From: Asaia bogorensis | GTDB taxonomy: Bacteria > Pseudomonadota > Alphaproteobacteria > Acetobacterales > Acetobacteraceae | Assembly: GCA_945869965.1 (NCBI GenBank) | Contig: CAMBRC010000038.1 | Location: 1-37,708 of the forward strand | Direction of reading: 5' to 3' | Length of the DNA: 37,708 bases | Shown: positions 22,535 through 30,474 of the stretch, piece after piece | How the letters are laid out: every line of letters starts with the position of its first letter | Numbering within the stretch: position 1 is the first letter of the stretch | Position numbers and translations under genes: made by a program | The notes under the pieces: model-generated | Told to the model about the DNA's origin: nothing | Databases searched by the model: none | What the model saw: the letters and a program-made list of their open reading frames with translations, nothing else

Positions 22535-22563
22535 GTGCTAGCCGAACAATTGCTGCGGTGCAA
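22535..22563 (-). promoter_or_regulatory. Candidate promoter for serC-serA
   Basis: TTGCAC (22558-22563) and TAGCAC (22535-22540) on the minus strand are 17 bp apart. The implied transcript starts near 22528, just before the leader hairpins. Support is weak. Confidence 0.3.
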
Positions 22564-22663
22564 CCACGCATTGGCATTGACGGGATAAATTCATGCTTGC
22601 GCGGCGGGGTATTTTCCATGCTATATCGGAACGGTTGGATGATCCAGCAGAGGGGAAAGCAAG

Positions 22664-23470
22664 ATGGCGAAGGTCAACCTGACACCCGCGCTGCGGGCCG
22701 AGTATGAAACGCTGTTCAATAGCTGCGTCATTCGCCCGGAGCGCGCGACGGCGGTGGAGAAGCTGGTCGATGCGCTGGTGAGCAACCAGGCGCGCTACCA
22801 GGCGGTGGCGGCGGCGATGGGGGTTCCGTGGCATTTCATCGCGGTGACCCACAACATGGAGTCGAGCCAGAGCTTCAAGGGCCATCTGCACAACGGCGAT
22901 CCGCTGACGGCGCGCACGGTCCAGGTGCCGGCGGGGCGGCCGAAGACCGGGTCGCCGCCGTTCACCTGGGAGGAGAGCGCGCAGGACGCGCTGGCGCTGA
23001 AGGGGTTGGGCGCGGGGACGGATTGGTCGCTGGCCGGCACGCTGTATGAGGCCGAGCGCTACAACGGCTTTGGCTACCGGCTGTTCCACCCGCATGTGAA
23101 GTCGCCGTACCTCTGGAGCTTCAGCGAACATTACACCAGCGGGAAATACGTCGCCGACGGCACCTGGTCCGATACGGCGAAATCCGCCCAGTGCGGGGCG
23201 GCGGTGCTGTTGCGCCGGATGGCCGAGCGCAAGCTGGTGGGGTTTGCCGACCAGCCGGTGCCGGCGGCGAACGCCAAGCCGCTGGTGGTGCCGTATTCGA
23301 CCAAGAAGCCGGCCAATCCCGCCTTGGCCGCTGCCATGGCGCTGCAGAACTGGCTGACCACGCATACCGGGATCTTCGTCAAGCCGGACGGGATTGCGGG
23401 CGAGAAGACGTCGGATGCCTACAAGATGGTGACGGGCAGCTTCCTGCCGGGGGATCCGCGGGCCAAGTAG
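22664..23470 (+). CDS. Lysozyme-family protein (COG5526-like)
   Basis: A 268-residue protein with no signal peptide. Residues about 50-190 form a lysozyme-like domain with VPWHFIAVTHNMESSQSF (candidate catalytic Glu66), HLHNGDPLTARTVQVP, YNGFGYR and SPYLWSFSEHYTSGKYV, motifs typical of COG5526 putative peptidoglycan hydrolases. After a linker, residues about 210-262 (LQNWLTTHTGIFVKPDGIAG) resemble a peptidoglycan-binding repeat. It probably cuts cell-wall glycan; the route of export is unclear. ATG 22664 has GAGGGGAAAG upstream. It is divergent from serC. Phage origin is possible for the family, but no other phage genes are nearby. Confidence 0.75.
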   Translation: MAKVNLTPALRAEYETLFNSCVIRPERATAVEKLVDALVSNQARYQAVAAAMGVPWHFIAVTHNMESSQSFKGHLHNGDPLTARTVQVPAGRPKTGSPPFTWEESAQDALALKGLGAGTDWSLAGTLYEAERYNGFGYRLFHPHVKSPYLWSFSEHYTSGKYVADGTWSDTAKSAQCGAAVLLRRMAERKLVGFADQPVPAANAKPLVVPYSTKKPANPALAAAMALQNWLTTHTGIFVKPDGIAGEKTSDAYKMVTGSFLPGDPRAK

Positions 23471-23474
23471 GGCC

Positions 23475-23969
23475 CTATTCGTCGGCCAGCCTGGCCCAGC
23501 GTTCGTGGTCGCGCCAGGCGCCGTCGATGAACAGGTAGCGCGGGGAGAAGCCTTCCAGGCGGAAGCCAGCGCGCCGGGCCAGGGCGGTGGAGCGGTGGTT
23601 GTCCGGTTGGATATTGGCTTCGACGCGGTGCAGGCCGGCGGGGCCGAAGGCGTGGGCGAGGACCAGGGCGAGTGCCTCGGTCATCGTGCCGCGGCCGGCT
23701 TGGGCGGGATAGGCGTAATAGCCTAGATAGGCGCTTTGGAAGCCACCGCGGACGATCTCGCTCAGGTTGAACAGGCCGGCGGGGGCGCCGTCCGATACCG
23801 CCAGCAGGGCGACGCGGCGGCCTTCGGCGACCGGCGCGAACCAGGCGTCGAAACCGGCCTGGTCGGTGAAGGGCTGGACCCAGGGGGCGTGAAAAGCCCG
23901 GGCGGCGAGGTTGGCGCGGGCGAGGTGCGGGCCGTCGGCGCGGGTCACGGGGCGGATCGTGGTTGGCAT
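23475..23969 (-). CDS. GNAT-family N-acetyltransferase (RimJ/RimL-like)
   Basis: A 164-residue acetyltransferase of the GNAT fold. It starts TIRPVTRADGPHLA. The acetyl-CoA loop region is QAGRGTMTEAL, then HRVEANIQPDNHRSTALARRAGF, and it ends with the RimJ-like GFRLEGFSPRYLFIDGAWRDHERWA. The substrate may be a ribosomal protein N-terminus or a small molecule; it cannot be told from sequence. The start at 23969 has GAGGAACG upstream. It converges with the lysozyme-like gene, four bases between stops, and is divergent from the fliI-like gene. Confidence 0.87.
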   Translation of the reverse strand: MPTTIRPVTRADGPHLARANLAARAFHAPWVQPFTDQAGFDAWFAPVAEGRRVALLAVSDGAPAGLFNLSEIVRGGFQSAYLGYYAYPAQAGRGTMTEALALVLAHAFGPAGLHRVEANIQPDNHRSTALARRAGFRLEGFSPRYLFIDGAWRDHERWARLADE

Positions 23970-24028
23970 GGGGTTCGTTCCTCGGCGGTAGGATGCGGGT
24001 AATCAATCCCGGCCAGACTGCGCAAGCC

Positions 24029-25396
24029 ATGCAGCCACACCTCACGACCACGATTGCCGAGCGTCTTGCGCGGGCCAGCCATGCCATCGGACGGCTGTCA
24101 GCGGAACACATCGAGGCGCGGATCACCGCGGCGACCGGGGTGCGGGCGATACTGCCGCCGTTGCCGGGGATGTTGTCGGTGGGGGATCGGCTGGAGGTGA
24201 TCGGGCGCGATGGGGTCGCGGTTCCCGCGCAGGTGACCAGCAGCACGGCGCAGGACACCACCATCACGCTGTTCCGCGATGCGACGGGGCTGGGGGCCGG
24301 GGCCCCTGCCCGGCTGCCACTGTGCCCGGGGGCGGCCAGCCTGCCGATTGGATCCGGCTGGATCGGGCGGGTGGTCGATCCGCTCGGGCAGCCGCTGGAC
24401 GGGCGCGGGGCGTTGCCGTTGGGAGAGCCGCAGCCAATCCGGCGTGCGGCACCGCCGGCGGCCACGCGGGCGCGGGTGGGGCCGGCGGTGACGCTGGGAG
24501 TGCGGGCGATGGATCTGTTCACCACCTGCCGGCTGGGGCAGCGGATGGGGTTGTTTGCCGGACCGGGGGTGGGGAAATCGACCTTGCTGGGGATGCTGGC
24601 GCGCTGGTCGGCGTTCGATGTCGTCGTGGTGGCGCTGGTGGGAGAGCGCGGGCGCGAGGTGCGCGAGTTCCTGGAGGATGATTTGGGGGCAGAGGGGCGA
24701 GAGCGTTCGCTGATGTTTGTCGCCACCGCGGACGCGACCGCGTTGATGCGGGCCGAGGCGGTGCAGGCGGCAATGGCGGCGGCAGAGTTCTTCCGCGATC
24801 GCGGGCAGCGCGTGCTGCTGCTGGTCGACAGCCTGACGCGGTATTGCCATGCAGTGCGCGAGGTGGCGCTGTCGTCCGGGGAGTTGCCGGTGGCGCGCGG
24901 CTATCCGCCGAGCGTGTTTGCCGAATTGGCCGGGCTGCTGGAACGGGCGGGGCCGGGAGTGGAAGTGCCGGGGGAGGTGGCCGGCAGCATCACCGGGTTC
25001 TTTACCGTGCTGGTCGATGGCGACGACATGACCGAGCCGGTGGCCGACGCGGTGCGCGGCATCCTGGACGGGCACATCATCCTCAGCCGGCAGATCGCCG
25101 AGCGCGGGCGGTATCCCGCCATCGACATTCCGCGCTCGCTGTCGCGGGTGGCGACCGGCTGGCACTCGGCGGAGCGGAATGAGGCGCTGCGGCTGGGGCG
25201 GCAGGCGATGGCGGAGTCCGAGGAATTGGAGCAATTGGCACGGATGGGGCTGTATCGGGCGGGGGCTGATGACGAGTCCGACCGGATGCTGGCACTCAAC
25301 CGGCGGCTGGGGGAGTTCCTTCGCCAGGATACGCTTACGCCGGCCGATCCCGAGGACGGGTTCGCGGCGCTCGCGGCGCTGTTGACCGCGCCGTAG
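24029..25396 (+). CDS. fliI: FliI-type flagellar/type III export ATPase
   Basis: A 455-residue ATPase of the FliI/YscN family, which energises export through flagellar or type III secretion. Walker A GPGVGKST is at residues 178-185, GERGREVREF at 205-214, and Walker B VLLLVDSLTR at 262-271. GSGWIGRVVDPLGQPLDG and the SRxATGWHSAERNEA-like C-terminal half fit FliI rather than F1 beta subunits. Start ATG 24029 gives a normal N-terminus; ATG 23993 would add 12 residues, and neither has a strong ribosome binding site. No other flagellar or type III gene is in the window, so its partners lie elsewhere. Confidence 0.85.
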   Translation: MQPHLTTTIAERLARASHAIGRLSAEHIEARITAATGVRAILPPLPGMLSVGDRLEVIGRDGVAVPAQVTSSTAQDTTITLFRDATGLGAGAPARLPLCPGAASLPIGSGWIGRVVDPLGQPLDGRGALPLGEPQPIRRAAPPAATRARVGPAVTLGVRAMDLFTTCRLGQRMGLFAGPGVGKSTLLGMLARWSAFDVVVVALVGERGREVREFLEDDLGAEGRERSLMFVATADATALMRAEAVQAAMAAAEFFRDRGQRVLLLVDSLTRYCHAVREVALSSGELPVARGYPPSVFAELAGLLERAGPGVEVPGEVAGSITGFFTVLVDGDDMTEPVADAVRGILDGHIILSRQIAERGRYPAIDIPRSLSRVATGWHSAERNEALRLGRQAMAESEELEQLARMGLYRAGADDESDRMLALNRRLGEFLRQDTLTPADPEDGFAALAALLTAP

Positions 25397-25451
25397 CGCC
25401 AATTGCGACATCGCGGGCATGATGGCGCCCCGAGCAACGCGGAGTGATGCC

Positions 25452-26354
25452 ATGCCCCCGATCGATCCAGCCGCGCCGAGCCACCGGATTGGCGGCGACC
25501 GGCTGCGCGCAACGATTGCGCGCAAGGGCGCGGAGCTGGTGCAACTCGGCGGAGTCGCGGGCGTGGAGGTGCTGTGGCAGGGGGTGGAGCCTTGGCCGCG
25601 CCATGCGCCGAACCTGTTCCCGATTGTTGGGATGCTGGCCGGGGACACGCTGCGGCATGGCGGGAAGGACTATACCGTGACCCAGCACGGGTTTGCCCGC
25701 GACCATGATTTCACCTGGATGGAAGCGACGCCGAGCAGTGCGCGGCTGGAATTGCGCGACAATGCCGCGACGCGGACGCGGTTCCCCTTCGCGTTCCGGC
25801 TGGAAATTTCCTATGCCGTTCTGGGCAATGTGCTGGAGATCGGCTTCACGCTAGACAATCCCGGCGAGGCCACCCTGCCCGCCAGTTTCGGCGCCCATCC
25901 GGCGTTTCGCTGGCCGTTGCTGCCGGGGATTGCCAAGGAGGATCATGTCCTCACCTTTTCCAATGACGAGACGGCACCGATCCGGCGGGCGCGCGGCGGG
26001 TTCCTGGCGCCGGAGCGGCATGACAATCCCGTCCGGGATCGGCGGCTGGCGTTGTCGGACGAATTGTTCGCCATCAGCGCGGTGGTGATGGATGCGCCGG
26101 CGAGCTCCTGGGTGCGCTATTCGGCGCCCGATCACATCAAGCGGGGCGCGCCGGCGGTGACCGTGTCGTGGGATTCTGGTTTTCCGAATCTCGGCATCTG
26201 GTCGCGGCCCGACGCGGCACTGCTGTGCATCGAGCCATGGCATGGCATGGCGAGCCCGCAGGGGTTCGATGGCGCGTTCATCGCCAAGCCGGGGCTGATG
26301 CACATCCCGCCGGGCGAGCGGCGGCGGGCGGTGCATCGGATTGCGGTGGACTGA
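25452..26354 (+). CDS. Aldose 1-epimerase family protein (LacX-like)
   Basis: A 300-residue member of the galactose mutarotase superfamily. The N-terminal core has ARKGAELVQL and NLFPIVGML; TQHGFARDHDF holds His79; LPASFGAHPAFRWPL holds a second His; CIEPWHGMASPQGFD lies near the end with a conserved Glu. These match LacX-like epimerases, which interconvert sugar anomers or bind phosphorylated sugars. Cytoplasmic, since no signal is present. ATG 25452 has GGAGTG upstream. It follows fliI by 55 bp and converges with an exported hypothetical gene. The sugar is unknown. Confidence 0.85.
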   Translation: MPPIDPAAPSHRIGGDRLRATIARKGAELVQLGGVAGVEVLWQGVEPWPRHAPNLFPIVGMLAGDTLRHGGKDYTVTQHGFARDHDFTWMEATPSSARLELRDNAATRTRFPFAFRLEISYAVLGNVLEIGFTLDNPGEATLPASFGAHPAFRWPLLPGIAKEDHVLTFSNDETAPIRRARGGFLAPERHDNPVRDRRLALSDELFAISAVVMDAPASSWVRYSAPDHIKRGAPAVTVSWDSGFPNLGIWSRPDAALLCIEPWHGMASPQGFDGAFIAKPGLMHIPPGERRRAVHRIAVD

Positions 26355-26360
26355 CGCCTG

Positions 26361-27125
26361 CTACTCTTCGTCGCGGATAGTGACGCGGGCGGCCCAGGCG
26401 GCCTGTTTGTCGTCGCGGTGCGGCCAGGCTTCGATCTCGATGATCGCCCATGGCTCGATCAAATCGGGGTTGAAGCCTAGCTCGGCCAGCCTGGCGCGGG
26501 AGGGGAGGAAGATGCAGTTCTCCTCGTCGAACATGCGGATCACCACCTTGGTGTGATCGGGGCCGAAATCGACGCGACGGATCTGACCGCCGATCGAGAG
26601 ATTGTCGCGTTCCTCGAAGGCGTCCATGCCCTTCCAGGCGGTGGTGCAGGGCTTCACCTTCGAGGGGTCCATGCCCCAGGCTTGATTGTCGAACTTCCAG
26701 GCACCGCGCTCGTGCAGGAAGTCGAGTGCCAGTTCGGCTTGGAGCTTGGTGCCGGGCGGGGGGACGCCAGCACGGCGCGGCGCGTTGGCGGGGACGATCA
26801 TGGTGACGAGGGTGTTCAGGGTGATCTTCGCGCCGTCCTTGGACTGGACGGCGCGCTGGACCTCGATCGCGTCGGGGATCATCGATTTCAGCAGGTCGAG
26901 CACGCTTTTGCGCTGGGCGGCGGTTTTGGCGTCGGCCTGGATGCGGGCGCGGCGATCGGCCGAACGCAGGGCAAGGGCGTCATCGAGCTTGCCGGCGGCG
27001 ATGGCCTTGTTGAACGCGGTATAGACCGCGAGCATGGCGTCACGCTGGGCCGGCTCGACCGGGGCGGCGATGGCGGCCGCGGTCCACAGTGACAACGCCA
27101 TCACACCTGCCAGCAAAGCGCGCAT
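26361..27125 (-). CDS. Exported hypothetical protein
   Basis: A 254-residue protein with a clear signal peptide (residues 1-21, ending AAAIAAP). The mature part starts with an Ala-rich helix (DAMLAVYTAFNKAIAAGKLDD). It continues with a mixed region holding ELALDFLHERGAWKFDNQAWG and KPCTTAW, then WAIIEIEAWPHRD near the end. Two cysteines in the mature part could pair. I do not recognise the family; the fold may be NTF2/DUF-like, which is a guess. Start 27125 has GGAGG upstream. It is monocistronic, or last after unknown genes, and converges with the epimerase. Confidence 0.72.
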   Translation of the reverse strand: MRALLAGVMALSLWTAAAIAAPVEPAQRDAMLAVYTAFNKAIAAGKLDDALALRSADRRARIQADAKTAAQRKSVLDLLKSMIPDAIEVQRAVQSKDGAKITLNTLVTMIVPANAPRRAGVPPPGTKLQAELALDFLHERGAWKFDNQAWGMDPSKVKPCTTAWKGMDAFEERDNLSIGGQIRRVDFGPDHTKVVIRMFDEENCIFLPSRARLAELGFNPDLIEPWAIIEIEAWPHRDDKQAAWAARVTIRDEE

Positions 27126-27188
27126 CCGCCCGTCCTCCCGCCATATTCACGTCACCATAGCCAAGGCGGAACGAGGAAGGCGAGCCCG

Positions 27189-27995
27189 CTATCGGTCGAG
27201 CCGGGTCACATCCACGGTATTGGCGTGGTCGAGCGGGCCGTGGCCGGCGCCATAGCCGGGGGCCGAGGCGATGGCGCGATGGACGTAGCGCCGGGCGCGG
27301 TCGACGGCGGCGGGCAGCGTCATGCCCTGGGCCAACCCGGCGGCGATGGCGCTGGCCAGGGTGCAGCCGGTGCCGTGGGTGTGGCGGGTGTGCAGGCGTT
27401 CGGAGCGGAATTCCTGGACGCCCTCGGCAGTGGCGAGCAGGTCGACGACGTCCGGGCTGTCGAGATGGCCGCCCTTGAGCAGCACGGCCGGCGTGCCGAA
27501 GGAGAGCAGCATCCGGGCCGCGCGGTGCATGTCGGCCTCCGTGGCGATGGTCATGCCGGTCAGCAATTCGGCTTCCGGCAGGTTCGGGGTCAGCACAGTG
27601 GCGCGCGGCAGCAGGGTGCGGCGGAGATGGTCGACCGCCGCGTCTGCGAGCAGCTTGTGGCCGCCCTTGGCGACCATGACCGGGTCGACGACGACGGGCA
27701 CGTTGGGGAGGCGGGTGAGTTCATCGACCACGGCGTCGATGGTGGCGGCATCGCCGAGCATACCGGTCTTGACGGCGTCTACGCCGAGGTCATCGGCGAC
27801 GCTGCGGATTTGCAGGCGCAGGAAATCGACCGGCACGGGGTGCACGCCCTGGACGCCGAGGGTGTTCTGCGCCGTCAGCGCGGTGATCGCGGTCATGGCG
27901 AAGGCGTCGAGCGCCGTCACCGCCTTGATATCGGCCTGGATGCCGGCGCCGCCGCCGGAATCGGAGCCGGCGATGATGAGGACGCGCCCGTGCAT
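27189..27995 (-). CDS. thiD: Hydroxymethylpyrimidine/phosphomethylpyrimidine kinase ThiD
   Basis: ThiD phosphorylates HMP and HMP-P to HMP-PP for thiamine synthesis. The 268-residue ribokinase-like protein starts LIIAGSDSGGGAGIQADIKA, has DPVMVAKGGHKLL for substrate and metal contacts, TPNLPEAELL, and HGTGCTLASAIA with Cys211 in the anion hole. Length is normal for the single-domain form. The start is taken at 27995, eight bases after glmM on the same strand; upstream open frame is glmM shadow. Co-transcription with glmM is likely. Confidence 0.93.
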   Translation of the reverse strand: MHGRVLIIAGSDSGGGAGIQADIKAVTALDAFAMTAITALTAQNTLGVQGVHPVPVDFLRLQIRSVADDLGVDAVKTGMLGDAATIDAVVDELTRLPNVPVVVDPVMVAKGGHKLLADAAVDHLRRTLLPRATVLTPNLPEAELLTGMTIATEADMHRAARMLLSFGTPAVLLKGGHLDSPDVVDLLATAEGVQEFRSERLHTRHTHGTGCTLASAIAAGLAQGMTLPAAVDRARRYVHRAIASAPGYGAGHGPLDHANTVDVTRLDR

Positions 27996-28003
27996 GCTGC
28001 GCC

Positions 28004-29377
28004 CTACAGCCCACCCTGCGAGGCCAGGGCGGCGGCCTGGGCGATCAGAGCGCAAAGCTCGTCGACGATCTTCTCGACCAGGACCTCGTCCTCGGCTTCG
28101 GCCATCACGCGGATCACCGGCTCGGTGCCGGACTTGCGGATCAGCAGGCGGCCGGTGCCGGACAGGCGGGCCTCGGCGGCGACGATGGCCGCCTGGACCT
28201 TTGGCGCCTCGAGCGGTGAGTCGCCGGTGAAACGGACGCTGCGCAGTTTCTGCGGCAGGCGGTGGAAGACGCTGCAGACCTCGCTGACCGGGCGGGCTTG
28301 TTCGACCAGCACCGCCAGCACCTGCAGTGCTGCCAGCAGGCCGTCGCCGGTGGTGGCGTAGTCGGACAGGATCATGTGGCCGGATTGCTCGCCGCCGATG
28401 TTGAGGCCACCGGCGCGCATTTTCTCCATCACGTAGCGGTCGCCGACCTGGGTGCGGTGCAGGGTCAAGCCCTCGCCCTGAAGATAGCGCTCCAGGCCGA
28501 GATTGGACATCACGGTGGCGACGATGCCATCGCCAGTCAGCCGCCCGGCAGCGCGCCAGGAGCGGGCCATCAGGGCGAGCACCTGGTCGCCGTCGATGAT
28601 ACTGCCGCGCTCGTCGGACAGGATGAGGCGATCGGCGTCGCCGTCCAGCGCCAGGCCGAGATCGGCGCCGTGGCGGCGGACCTCGCCGCGCAGGAAGTTC
28701 GGCACGGTCGAGCCACAATCCTGGTTGATGTTGAAGCCATCGGGCGAAACGCCGACGCTGATCACCTCGGCGCCGAGTTCCCACAGCACAGTGGGGGCGA
28801 CCTTGTAGGCGGCGCCGTTGGCGCAATCGACGACGATCTTGAGCCCGTCGAGCCTGAGTCCGCGGGGAAAGGTGTTCTTGGCGAACTCGATGTAGCGTCC
28901 GCCGGCGTCTTCCATGCGCTTGGCACGGCCCAACTTGCGCGGGCTGGCCATGCGGGGAGCCAGGTTGGCGTCCATCAGGCGTTCGATCTCGGCCTCGGTG
29001 GCGTCCGACAGCTTGAACCCGTCGGGGCCGAACAGCTTGATGCCGTTATCCTCGAAGGTGTTGTGGCTGGCCGAGATCATCACGCCAAGATCGGCCCGCA
29101 GGCTGCGGGTCAGCATGGCGATGGCCGGCGTGGGTAGCGGGCCCACCAGCACCACATCCATGCCGGCGCCGATGAAGCCGGCGACGAGGGCGGGTTCCAG
29201 CATGTAGCCGGACAGGCGGGTGTCCTTGCCGATCACCACGCGGTGGCGGTGGTTGCCGCGGGTGAACAGCAGGCCGGCGGCCTGGCCGAGGCGCAGGACG
29301 GTCTCGGCGTTCATCGGCTCGGTGTTCGCGGTGCCGCGGATACCGTCGGTGCCGAACAAGTGGCGTGTCATGTCCAT
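28004..29377 (-). CDS. glmM: Phosphoglucosamine mutase GlmM
   Basis: GlmM converts glucosamine-6-phosphate to glucosamine-1-phosphate on the way to UDP-GlcNAc for peptidoglycan and lipid A. The 457-residue protein begins [13 protein letters not shown]. The active phosphoserine is in ISASHN (second Ser, about residue 104), the Mg site is LDGDADRLI, the sugar loop is GGEQSGHMI, and the phosphate-binding loop is [16 protein letters not shown] 29377 has GGGGAG further upstream; ATG 29371, two codons later, is an equally plausible start. The ftsH-folP-glmM order is conserved in many proteobacteria. Confidence 0.96.
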   Translation of the reverse strand: MDMTRHLFGTDGIRGTANTEPMNAETVLRLGQAAGLLFTRGNHRHRVVIGKDTRLSGYMLEPALVAGFIGAGMDVVLVGPLPTPAIAMLTRSLRADLGVMISASHNTFEDNGIKLFGPDGFKLSDATEAEIERLMDANLAPRMASPRKLGRAKRMEDAGGRYIEFAKNTFPRGLRLDGLKIVVDCANGAAYKVAPTVLWELGAEVISVGVSPDGFNINQDCGSTVPNFLRGEVRRHGADLGLALDGDADRLILSDERGSIIDGDQVLALMARSWRAAGRLTGDGIVATVMSNLGLERYLQGEGLTLHRTQVGDRYVMEKMRAGGLNIGGEQSGHMILSDYATTGDGLLAALQVLAVLVEQARPVSEVCSVFHRLPQKLRSVRFTGDSPLEAPKVQAAIVAAEARLSGTGRLLIRKSGTEPVIRVMAEAEDEVLVEKIVDELCALIAQAAALASQGGL

Positions 29378-29450
29378 GCCGGCATGGTCTCCCCGGAAGC
29401 GTGCGGTGCCAGCATGTACCGCAATGGCCTACAAATTGGTATCCGGTGTG

Positions 29451-30470
29451 TCAGCTTATGTTCATGCCGCGCCAGACGCGCAGGGCCTGGACGGTTTCGC
29501 CGACGTCGTGCACGCGCAGGATGGTGGCGCCGCGATCCAGGGCTGTCAGGGCGGCGGCGAGCGAGCCCGGCATGCGGCGGGCGGCGATGGGTTCACCCGT
29601 GAGGGCGCCGATGAAGCGCTTCCGCGACACGCCGGCCAGGATGCGGCAGCCGAGGTTGTGCAGCACCGGCAGGCGATCGAGCAGTTCGATGCTGGCCGGG
29701 TTTTCCTTGGCGAAGCCGATGCCGGGGTCGATGGCGATATCGGCGCGGGCGATGCCGGCGGCCTCGGCGGCGGCGACGCGGTCGGCGAGTTCGCGCACGA
29801 CCTCGGCGGCGACGTCGGCATAGCTTGTGTGTTCGCTCATGGTCTGGGGCGTGCCGCGCATGTGCATCAGGATCACCGGGGCGCGGGCAGCGGCGACCAC
29901 GGCGGCGGCTTCGGGGTCGCCGGTCAGGGCGGAGATGTCATTGATGATGCGGGCGCCGGCGGCCAGGGCGGCGCGCATGGTGGATGCATGGCGAGTGTCG
30001 ACCGAGACGGTCAGGCCGGACGCGGACAAGACACGGATGACCGGGAGGATGCGCGCCTGTTCCTCGTCCGGGGTGACCGGGGTGGCGCCGGGGCGGGTGC
30101 TTTCGCCGCCGATGTCGATCAGGTCGGCGCCGGCTTCATGCATGGCGTGGGCAGCGGCGATGGCGGCTTCGGTGGTGGCGTGTTGGCCGCCATCGCTGAA
30201 GCTGTCAGGGGTGACGTTGAGGATGGCCATGACCCAGGGGCCGGTGCCTGGCAGGCCGGCGAAGGTGGGGCGGGCGGCGGTGATGCGGGCCAAGGCCGGG
30301 CGGTGTTCGGCGGGGATCAGGGCGACGGGGACGATGCCGCGGGGGTCGCCGGGCAGGCGCACCAGCGAAAACGCCGCCGGGCCGCCTGCAAGCGGCAGGG
30401 CCAGGCGGCGTTCGATCGCGTCTCGGGCCGCCTGGCCGTGCAGCAGGCCGAGCGGCTCGATTGACAGCAA
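29451..30470 (-). CDS. folP: Dihydropteroate synthase FolP
   Basis: FolP joins 4-aminobenzoate to dihydropterin pyrophosphate in folate synthesis. Signature segments are MAILNVTPDSFSDGG and LIDIGGESTRPGA, followed by SVDTRHA, IINDISAL, PVILMHMRG, DPGIGFAK and GVSRKRFIG. At 339 residues it is longer than the usual about 280, because about 77 residues precede the TIM barrel (LPLAGGPAAFSLVRLPG region). That N-terminal part is in frame and looks coding. The start at 30470 lies four bases after the ftsH stop, which supports it. Confidence 0.94.
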   Translation of the reverse strand: MLSIEPLGLLHGQAARDAIERRLALPLAGGPAAFSLVRLPGDPRGIVPVALIPAEHRPALARITAARPTFAGLPGTGPWVMAILNVTPDSFSDGGQHATTEAAIAAAHAMHEAGADLIDIGGESTRPGATPVTPDEEQARILPVIRVLSASGLTVSVDTRHASTMRAALAAGARIINDISALTGDPEAAAVVAAARAPVILMHMRGTPQTMSEHTSYADVAAEVVRELADRVAAAEAAGIARADIAIDPGIGFAKENPASIELLDRLPVLHNLGCRILAGVSRKRFIGALTGEPIAARRMPGSLAAALTALDRGATILRVHDVGETVQALRVWRGMNIS

Positions 30471-30474
30471 AGGC

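Noticed and set aside
22664-23470. Prophage remnant around the lysozyme-like gene
   Set aside because: No other phage genes, integrase or attachment site; neighbours are housekeeping genes, and the family also occurs in chromosomes outside prophages.
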